Shown: positions 1-4,254 of the stretch, piece by piece
Layout of the letters: every line of letters starts with the position of its first letter
How positions within the stretch are numbered: position 1 is the first letter of the stretch
DNA from: Parachlamydiaceae bacterium
GTDB lineage: Bacteria; Chlamydiota; Chlamydiia; Chlamydiales; Parachlamydiaceae
NCBI GenBank assembly: GCA_003164155.1
Contig: PLSG01000538.1
Coordinates: 1 to 5,722 of the forward strand
Length of the DNA: 5,722 nucleotides
Direction: 5' to 3'
Notes under the pieces: generated by a model
Seen by the model: only the letters and a program-made list of their open reading frames with translations
Databases searched by the model: none
Told to the model about the DNA's origin: nothing
Made by a program: the position numbers and the translations under genes

Positions 1-30
1 CACAGAGAACACAGAGAACACAGAGGAGGG
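1..30. repeat. 9-bp-period repeat block, CACAGAGAA type (left arm, truncated by window edge)
   Basis: Three tandem degenerate copies of CACAGAGAA are followed by GGAGGG. The reverse complement (CTTTGTGTT-like) recurs at 95-136, so the two blocks form the arms of a loose inverted repeat about 130 bp long. From memory, simple CACAGAG/CTTTGTG arrays are dispersed between genes in many unrelated bacterial genomes. No function is evident here. The block may continue beyond the window. Confidence 0.6.
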
Positions 31-94
31 CAAAATAAGCGCAAAGGGGAACATAGCCAAATAAAAGATTTAAAACCAAAGAGAAAATATTTTT

Positions 95-140
95 TCCTTC
101 TTTGTGTTCTTTGTGATCTTTGGGTGTTTCTTTGTGTTTA
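95..140. repeat. 9-bp-period repeat block, CTTTGTGTT type (right arm)
   Basis: Degenerate tandem units CTTTGTGTT, CTTTGTGAT and CTTTGGGTG are followed by CTTTGTGTTT. They are complementary in character to the block at 1-30. An inner inverted similarity (TTTAAAACCAAAGAGAAA near 69-86 against TTTCTTTGTGTTTAAA near 127-142) adds to the symmetry. A shorter piece of the same type sits at 1635-1651, on the other side of the barrel gene. Confidence 0.55.
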
Positions 141-238
141 AAAATTTTAAATTCGAGGCAGGAGGTAATGGACTTTAATCTTCGGTTTTTTTGGGATTAT
201 GAGGGGCGAAAGGAGGGGAGATTGGGATGGGAAGATAC

Positions 239-271
239 CCCCTTGCACTCTAGATGGCTAGAGGCAAGGGG
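239..271 (-). terminator. Strong stem-loop 48 bases beyond the barrel gene's stop; possible transcript end
   Basis: CCCCTTGC (239-246) and CTCTAG (248-253) pair with CTAGAG (258-263) and GCAAGGGG (264-271). This gives 14 base pairs with one bulged A and a 4-base loop. The stem lies downstream of the minus-strand barrel gene, where a terminator or an mRNA 3'-stabilising hairpin would be expected. No uridine run follows on either strand, so it is not a classical intrinsic terminator. Role and strand are inferred; the stem itself is plain in the sequence. Confidence 0.4.
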
Positions 272-319
272 AAGAATGAGGGCTAGGGGCCTTAAGTTAA
301 ACCTAAGTACAACTTAAGA

Positions 320-1564
320 CTAGAACTCAAAGGTGAATCCAACGTTCACGCCTTGTGCCCAGATCCCATCTGAGGAGCGTCCACAACGGTTATTTCTTTC
401 AGCGCTAACCACAGGAAGGTCGCTTATGGCATTAGAAGCTGCTGAATTGATATCTCGGTTGACCACTCTGCCAGCTCTCAATACATTGCTGACGTACAAG
501 AAGGTATAGCCCACTTGTATTTTGCAGCCGTCCATTACTTGATAGCCTACGTTGAGGTTGACTTCAGGTAATACGGAGAACTTGGTGTTGGTGTGCTTAC
601 GAGGATATTGCACAAAATAGCCGCCATCGAAGATTTGAGGATCGTTAAAACGATCGAAATCGTTGGTCACTAGTCTGCCTCTAGTTTTGATATTTTTAAC
701 TATGCCGCCAAGAGCTACTTTAGCTTTCAAGTTCAAAAAGAAGCAGTTCCAGGTAGTGGTTGCATTGAAACCAACTTGAGCGCCGTAAAAGTTGTTGTCA
801 ACTTTGAACTGGTCGGAGGTAGTAAAAATGTCTGTTCTGTCCTGCAAGAAGCGGTTATTGAAATCATTATTCAAATAAGGGCTGTTGGTCGAGAACGTGA
901 GATCTTCATTGAAGTTCCAGTAACGGAAGCCCGCTAAGAGATCGACGTTATAATCGCAATCCTTTAACCAGCCGCCGGCGATGGCGTTTAATTCAGCGCC
1001 TTGCATGCGGTTGGAGGATTTTAGTCTGGCTGCGCCAGAAAATGCATTGTGTCCATTCACGCTAGGATTTGCGATCACCACAGAATTTTCTGCATCTATG
1101 GAAGTGTCGAAGAATGGGATGTACAGGTAATCACTGCCTGCGAGCCCGTTCGAAAACACGCCATGTGTTCTGGAGTTTTGAGGTAAGAAGAAGTAGTTAG
1201 CTTCTGCGCCCCAAGTGCGGCAGTCGTCAAACCAATAGCCTAGGGCAAATTTTCCGCCCGAGCGCCATTTGCTTTTTAGATGGTCTCCACCCAAAACTGT
1301 ATGGGATCCTTCCTGATCCAGGACATCGCCGCTGATTAAACTATCGTTTGCTACAACAAAAGGTGTAGGATCATCGGCGCGTTTTACTTGCCAATAAAGG
1401 TAGTCGGCTTCGAACCAGTATCTGTTAGCACAACCGCTGTCATCATAGGGTGTGTAGCAAGAGCCTGGGTTTGAAGGACTAAAACAATCTTGGGCTTGTA
1501 CGTTAGCAAAAAGCAACAAGCTGGCAAATATGCCGCTTATAGACGTTCTCAAAATATTTTTCAT
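320..1564 (-). CDS. BBP7-family outer-membrane beta-barrel protein
   Basis: This 414-residue exported protein is predicted to form a beta-barrel in the outer membrane. The start is the ATG at 1564, with AAGGAG four bases upstream; an ATG 8 codons earlier lacks such a site. Residues 1-24 are a signal peptide (positive MKNILR, hydrophobic core, cleavage after VQA). The mature part matches my recollection of the BBP7/DUF1551 family block by block: RYWFEADYLYW (48-58), RSGGKFALGYWFDD (101-114), WGAE (118-121), QGAE (188-191), LLAGFRYW (209-216), KVALGG (282-287), VLPEVNLNVGYQV (331-343) and a terminal barrel strand ending in Phe (WAQGVNVGFTFEF). Eight cysteines remain after export (27, 36, 45, 115, 203, 274, 347, 394), three of them clustered at the mature N terminus, which would permit disulfides. 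The family is typical of Planctomycetes and relatives; substrate and pore activity are unknown. It lies 127 bases downstream of tsaB on the same strand and probably has its own promoter. Family assignment is confident, function is not. Confidence 0.87.
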   Translation of the reverse strand: MKNILRTSISGIFASLLLFANVQAQDCFSPSNPGSCYTPYDDSGCANRYWFEADYLYWQVKRADDPTPFVVANDSLISGDVLDQEGSHTVLGGDHLKSKWRSGGKFALGYWFDDCRTWGAEANYFFLPQNSRTHGVFSNGLAGSDYLYIPFFDTSIDAENSVVIANPSVNGHNAFSGAARLKSSNRMQGAELNAIAGGWLKDCDYNVDLLAGFRYWNFNEDLTFSTNSPYLNNDFNNRFLQDRTDIFTTSDQFKVDNNFYGAQVGFNATTTWNCFFLNLKAKVALGGIVKNIKTRGRLVTNDFDRFNDPQIFDGGYFVQYPRKHTNTKFSVLPEVNLNVGYQVMDGCKIQVGYTFLYVSNVLRAGRVVNRDINSAASNAISDLPVVSAERNNRCGRSSDGIWAQGVNVGFTFEF

Positions 1565-1691
1565 AACACTCCTTTTTAAAAAATGCACTGCTATTTGTTA
1601 GTTAACGAAAGTTTGCATATTTTGTCGATATTTTTTTGTGTCCTTTGTGTGAAATTGAGCGCCTCTACAGAGAGGAATGGTGAGAAAAAAA
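1565..1691 (-). promoter_or_regulatory. tsaB to barrel-gene spacer, with a weak hairpin, repeat fragment and candidate promoter
   Basis: This is a 127-base AT-rich spacer. Near the tsaB stop, CCTCT (1662-1666) and AGAGG (1671-1675) form a 5-bp stem without a clear U-run, so only a weak end signal for tsaB is seen. A CTTTGTG-type repeat fragment follows at 1635-1651. On the minus strand, TCGACA and TTAACT separated by 17 bases are a poor -35/-10 match and the only promoter-like pair I found. The ribosome site AAGGAG (1569-1574) lies four bases before the start of the barrel gene. Confidence 0.25.
1635..1651. repeat. Short CTTTGTG-type repeat fragment
   Basis: TTTGTGTCCTTTGTGTG resembles the unit block at 101-115 (TTTGTGTTCTTTGTG). 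The barrel gene therefore has a fragment of the same simple repeat family on each side. The match is short and low in complexity, so common descent is only a possibility. Confidence 0.35.
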
Positions 1692-2417
1692 TTATTTTGG
1701 GCGCTGCTCTTTTTCAATTTCGGCTTGCGTTTTGCGCATATAGAGCAGTTCCAGTTGCGCATCCAGTGCATAGTTTTTGAGTTGGTAGGCTGCTTGGGAT
1801 TGGCGATGCAGGTGCATGAGGTCTGGATTTTTCTCCATCCACATCACCGGCATATGCGGAAAAAGGGCTTCTAGCTTGGGACGCAGCTGCAAGCTGTTAG
1901 GGGTGACGATGTGCGAGATGCCTTGGAGCTTTTCTTGCATGGCGTTTAAAGGGCAGAGTTCCGGGGGGGACAGGTAGGTCACTCTTCCATTCTCTTGCCG
2001 CCCTTTGATGAGATAAACCCCTCCGATTTTGGCGTCGATTGCCGCCAAGAAAAGGCCTTCACGATCTGGTATGAATGACATCAACGATCCTACTCCCAGC
2101 AAGGGCGTCTGGCAAGCATACGCTAGGCATTTGGCAACTACGGCTCCGATGCGCATGCCCGTATAGGAGCCAGGACCTACACCTACAGATATGTAAGAGA
2201 GCTGTTTTGGCGATAAACTGAGGTCTTTAAAGGCTTTAGCGATATGTGGAATGAGTTCTTGAGAGCTCATATAGCCAAAGGAAAGCAGCTCCTCATACAA
2301 GACGGCGTCATCGGCAATTATGCCCACAATAGCTCTTTCTGTGCTGGTTTCGATTATTAAACTGATTATTTTTGCATTGGAGATCCCTTCGGCTAGCTTT
2401 GGATTGGTCATCTGCAC
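1692..2417 (-). CDS. tsaB: tRNA N6-threonylcarbamoyladenosine synthesis protein TsaB (YeaZ)
   Basis: TsaB is the non-catalytic partner of TsaD. With TsaE they transfer the threonylcarbamoyl group made by TsaC to A37 of ANN-decoding tRNAs in the cytoplasm. The 241-residue product shows the ASKHA-fold opening IISLIIETST (17-26), the family signature GPGSYTGMRIG (81-91), an internal AAIDAKIGGVYLI strand region, and a C-terminal LELLYMRK segment like the PLYLR end of relatives. The length is slightly above the usual 220-230 because of about 15 extra residues at the N terminus. The start is uncertain: GTG at 2417 and ATG at 2411 are both in frame and neither has a good ribosome site. The gene follows rpoN on the same strand, but the 149-base gap is mostly the palindromic element at 2445-2604. 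Without that element the gap would be about 10 bases, suggesting an originally shared transcript. TsaC, TsaD and TsaE are not in the window. Confidence 0.9.
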   Translation of the reverse strand: MQMTNPKLAEGISNAKIISLIIETSTERAIVGIIADDAVLYEELLSFGYMSSQELIPHIAKAFKDLSLSPKQLSYISVGVGPGSYTGMRIGAVVAKCLAYACQTPLLGVGSLMSFIPDREGLFLAAIDAKIGGVYLIKGRQENGRVTYLSPPELCPLNAMQEKLQGISHIVTPNSLQLRPKLEALFPHMPVMWMEKNPDLMHLHRQSQAAYQLKNYALDAQLELLYMRKTQAEIEKEQRPK

Positions 2418-2438
2418 ACTTCATTTTTCAGGGGTTTG

Positions 2439-2444
2439 TTCTGG
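2439..2444. repeat. Left 6-bp direct repeat TTCTGG (probable target-site duplication)
   Basis: TTCTGG directly abuts the outer end of the left terminal inverted repeat at 2445. An identical TTCTGG abuts the right end at 2605-2610 in the same orientation. Exact juxtaposition on both sides is what a transposition target duplication looks like. Confidence 0.65.
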
Positions 2445-2604
2445 CGGCTATTGGTTTAATTTCGTCCAGATGTGCTCGGCTGCAACGCCTCATCTGCTGC
2501 ATCTGGCTTCTTGGGAATAGCTCGCGCTATGCCCTCGTCGCCAGCTGCACCATCTGAGGCGTTTCGCTAGAGCACATCTTTGGGCGAAATTAAACCAATA
2601 GCCG
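2445..2604. mobile_element. MITE-like 160-bp palindromic element inserted at the 3' end of rpoN
   Basis: The element begins with CGGCTATTGGTTTAATTTCG (2445-2464) and ends with its perfect reverse complement (2585-2604). Symmetry continues inward: AGATGTGCTC (2468-2477) with 2570-2579, AACGCCTCA (2484-2492) with 2555-2563, then 10 of 14 and 11 of 17 matching bases down to an axis near 2523/2524 (GGGAATAGCTC against its partner). TTCTGG flanks both ends directly. Palindromic form, terminal inverted repeats, flanking duplication, small size and absence of a transposase frame all fit a MITE mobilised in trans; the parent transposase is unknown. It provides codons 499-509 and the TAG stop of rpoN. 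As RNA it would fold into a long hairpin between rpoN and tsaB, but no U-run follows, so intrinsic termination is not expected. An alternative is a non-mobile palindromic repeat such as an extragenic stem-loop family. Confidence 0.7.
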
Positions 2605-4096
2605 TTCTGGCTTCATAGCTTCTGCGTTGAAAAGCGTTCCCTATCTTAAGCGCTTGCCGATATTTTGCAACAGTGCGGCGTGCGCAAGCGATCCCTTTTT
2701 TTTCTAAAAGGCGGGAAATATCTTCATCGGAGAAGGGGGCTTTATTATTTTCACCCTGAATGATTTCTTGTACTAAACCGCGCACGGTGGTGGCTGAGAC
2801 GTCCTGTCCTTGCTCTGAAACGTAGGCATGCGTGAAAAAATAGCGCAGCGGAAAAATCCCCCGCGGCGTTTCGATGTACTTGTTGGACACGGCCCGGGCT
2901 ATGGTGGATTCGTGGACTTGCAACTCTTCGGCCATGGCCTGCATGGTCAATGGCGCCAAGGTGCCGGTTGGAGATAGGAAAAAGTCTTTCTGCTGCCTCG
3001 CTAGGCTTATGGCGATGCGCAGCAAGGTGTCATTCCTTTGGAGGATATTGTGTAAAAACCATCTGGCAGACAAGATTTTTTGGTGGATGAATTCTTTGGC
3101 CTCGCAGGAGATTTCGTCGCTTTCGAGCATGCGCATATAGCGCGGATTGAAGCGCAGCTGGGGCATGGTTTCAGCGTTAATTTCCGTCGAAAGGATATCT
3201 CCTTCTAGCCTAAGTTGGATGTCTGGCACGATGTTGTGCACCCATTGCATGGAGAAGGAGCCGCCCGGGGATAAGTCCAGCTTGGAAATGCGCCCCATAG
3301 CTTCGCCAATGCTCTCTAAGGAGCATTTTAGATGCCCTTGAATAAGACTGATCCGGTTGTGCAGCAGATCTTCGTAGTGATTTTCGAGCATGGTGTATTC
3401 CATGGAATTTTGCCGATTGAGATTGCGCAGTTGGATCAGGTAGGATTCTTGAATGTTGGCTGCCCCCACGCCTTGCGGTTCAAATGTCTGGATGCTTTTC
3501 AGCAAGACGGCTAGATCAGCCTCTGTGGTGTGCTCTAGGATGGCAATTTCTTGTAGGGGAGTCGATAGAAAGCCTTTTTCGTCGAAATTGCCGATGATCG
3601 CTTCCGCTAGCTGCAGCTGGTGCGGATCGCTAAAGGTCAAGCGAGCCTGCTGCATCAGATGTTCGAACAGCGAAGTTCTTACTTGGATGGAGCTTTCCAG
3701 GTAAGACTGATTTTTTTCTTCTGCGAGGGTCTTTTTGGGGTGATAGCTTTGATCATCTTGCATATTTTCGCGGAACTCTTCATCCAGGCGATGCAAGATG
3801 TCTAAGTCGTGGTGATCGAAGGCTATTTCTCTTTCTGCAGGCAGCTCCTCTTGCAAGTTGAGCTCTTGTTCTCGATGTGCGTCATTAGAGCCCTCATCTG
3901 ACTCATTTCCCGCTTCAGAATACTCGAGCAAAGGGTTTTTTGCGACCTCGGCTTCAATCATGTCGGATAATTCGAGAATAGGCGCTTGCAGCAGTTGTAT
4001 GGCTTGCTGCATTTTAGGCAGCATCATCAGGCGTTGCAGTTGCTTTTGGTGAGGCGCTTGCTTTTGCTTGAGATTTAGGGACAGTGAATCTGCCAT
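2567..4096 (-). CDS. rpoN: RNA polymerase sigma-54 factor RpoN
   Basis: RpoN directs RNA polymerase to -24/-12 promoters and needs an AAA+ activator to open DNA. The 509-residue product starts at the ATG at 4096, which has AAGGAGG six bases upstream; a longer frame reaching 4177 has no support. Region I is the Gln- and Leu-rich segment at about 8-58 (QLQRLMMLPKMQQAIQLLQ, then NPLLE). It is followed by an acidic region II (about 58-125), a core-binding region, a helix-turn-helix near 383-405 (QAMAEELQVHESTIARAVSNK) and the RpoN box ARRTVAKYRQ at 472-481. All hallmark parts are present, so it should be functional. The tail is odd: 28 residues follow the box, and the last 11 (AIGLISPKDVL) are encoded by the palindromic element at 2445-2604. 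Without that insert the frame would end Thr498-Asn-Pro, giving 500 residues. The gene diverges from the phosphatase-type regulator at 4255 and precedes tsaB. No activator or clear -24/-12 promoter is visible in the window. Confidence 0.96.
   Translation of the reverse strand: MADSLSLNLKQKQAPHQKQLQRLMMLPKMQQAIQLLQAPILELSDMIEAEVAKNPLLEYSEAGNESDEGSNDAHREQELNLQEELPAEREIAFDHHDLDILHRLDEEFRENMQDDQSYHPKKTLAEEKNQSYLESSIQVRTSLFEHLMQQARLTFSDPHQLQLAEAIIGNFDEKGFLSTPLQEIAILEHTTEADLAVLLKSIQTFEPQGVGAANIQESYLIQLRNLNRQNSMEYTMLENHYEDLLHNRISLIQGHLKCSLESIGEAMGRISKLDLSPGGSFSMQWVHNIVPDIQLRLEGDILSTEINAETMPQLRFNPRYMRMLESDEISCEAKEFIHQKILSARWFLHNILQRNDTLLRIAISLARQQKDFFLSPTGTLAPLTMQAMAEELQVHESTIARAVSNKYIETPRGIFPLRYFFTHAYVSEQGQDVSATTVRGLVQEIIQGENNKAPFSDEDISRLLEKKGIACARRTVAKYRQALKIGNAFQRRSYEARTAIGLISPKDVL
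2605..2610. repeat. Right 6-bp direct repeat TTCTGG (probable target-site duplication)
   Basis: This copy matches 2439-2444 exactly and touches the outer end of the right terminal repeat. It lies inside the rpoN reading frame, where on the minus strand it contributes to the codons for Ala496-Arg497-Thr498. Confidence 0.65.
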
Positions 4097-4102
4097 GGAT
4101 AA

Positions 4103-4109
4103 CCTCCTT
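4103..4109 (-). promoter_or_regulatory. Ribosome binding site that fixes the rpoN start
   Basis: AAGGAGG on the minus strand, six bases before the ATG at 4096, is a near-perfect Shine-Dalgarno sequence. It argues against translation from the in-frame ATG at 4177, which would add 27 residues unlike sigma-54 N termini. Confidence 0.8.
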
Positions 4110-4122
4110 AAAGTACAATGCA

Positions 4123-4151
4123 TATATAAACTATTTAGGACAAAGCGGAAA
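4123..4151 (-). promoter_or_regulatory. Weak candidate promoter for rpoN
   Basis: On the minus strand TTTCCG (4146-4151) and TATATA (4123-4128) are separated by 17 bases. The -10 match is fair (4 of 6) and the -35 poor (3 of 6). Transcription would begin about 20 bases before the start codon. AT-richness makes chance matches likely. Confidence 0.2.
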
Positions 4152-4167
4152 GGTAAGTTTTTTTGCT

Positions 4168-4196
4168 TTGACAACAATAATAGATAGTTTAAAAAT
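4168..4196 (+). promoter_or_regulatory. Candidate housekeeping promoter for the receiver-phosphatase gene
   Basis: A perfect -35 hexamer TTGACA (4168-4173) is followed after 17 bases by AAAAAT (4191-4196), which matches 4 of 6 positions of TATAAT. Transcription would start near 4203, giving a leader of about 50 bases. A second -10-like hexamer, TACAAT at 4230-4235, has no -35 partner. No sigma-54 -24/-12 pair is seen in this spacer, so control of this gene by the neighbouring rpoN is not supported. Confidence 0.4.
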
Positions 4197-4254
4197 GGCC
4201 AGGGTAAGGCGTTCTAAAAAAAAGACGTGTACAATATTTTTTCGGAGCATCTCT

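Larger units (their letters stand above)
1..319. other. Gene-free stretch at the left edge with simple repeats and a hairpin
   Basis: I see no convincing gene here. The stretch holds a 9-bp-period repeat block cut by the left edge, a second block in the opposite orientation near 95-140, a purine-rich plus-strand tract at about 205-230, and a strong stem-loop at 239-271. A weak 8-bp inverted repeat (CTTAAGTT at 291-298, AACTTAAG at 311-318) lies next to the stop codon of the barrel gene. A 49-codon frame starts at 168 with AGGAGG close by, but its spacing is only 2 bases and its composition is not protein-like. Confidence 0.6.

Noticed and set aside
168..317. 49-codon plus-strand frame with AGGAGG before its ATG, extendable upstream to a TTG at 120
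   Set aside because: The ribosome-site spacing is only 2 bases, the product is Arg/Gly-rich from a purine-rich tract, the frame contains the hairpin at 239-271 and borders repeats, and it resembles no family I know.
2372..2557. Plus-strand short frames over the rpoN-tsaB junction (also 2320-2520)
   Set aside because: They are formed by the left half of the palindromic element and the antisense of tsaB. The shared AIGLIS peptide is just the terminal repeat read in the same frame, not a protein gene.
2585..2604. AIGLISPKDVL at the RpoN end as a fragment of an integrase-type transposase C terminus
   Set aside because: It has a vague likeness to SAIGYxTPxDxL tails of some transposases, but only over about 11 residues, and the segment is fully explained by the inverted repeat. 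A database search would be needed to claim it.
2445..2604. Intrinsic terminator of rpoN
   Set aside because: The palindrome is far longer than a terminator stem, no U-run follows on the minus strand, and it is bordered by an exact 6-bp direct repeat, which favours a mobile element.
3224..3240. TGGCAC followed by TTGTGC as a sigma-54 -24/-12 promoter
   Set aside because: The GG-to-GC spacing is one base too long, and it lies deep inside the rpoN coding region with no gene start downstream.
4097..4177. 27-residue N-terminal extension of RpoN
   Set aside because: The extension has no ribosome site, crosses the AT-rich promoter-like region and the strong AAGGAGG before 4096, and does not resemble sigma-54 region I.
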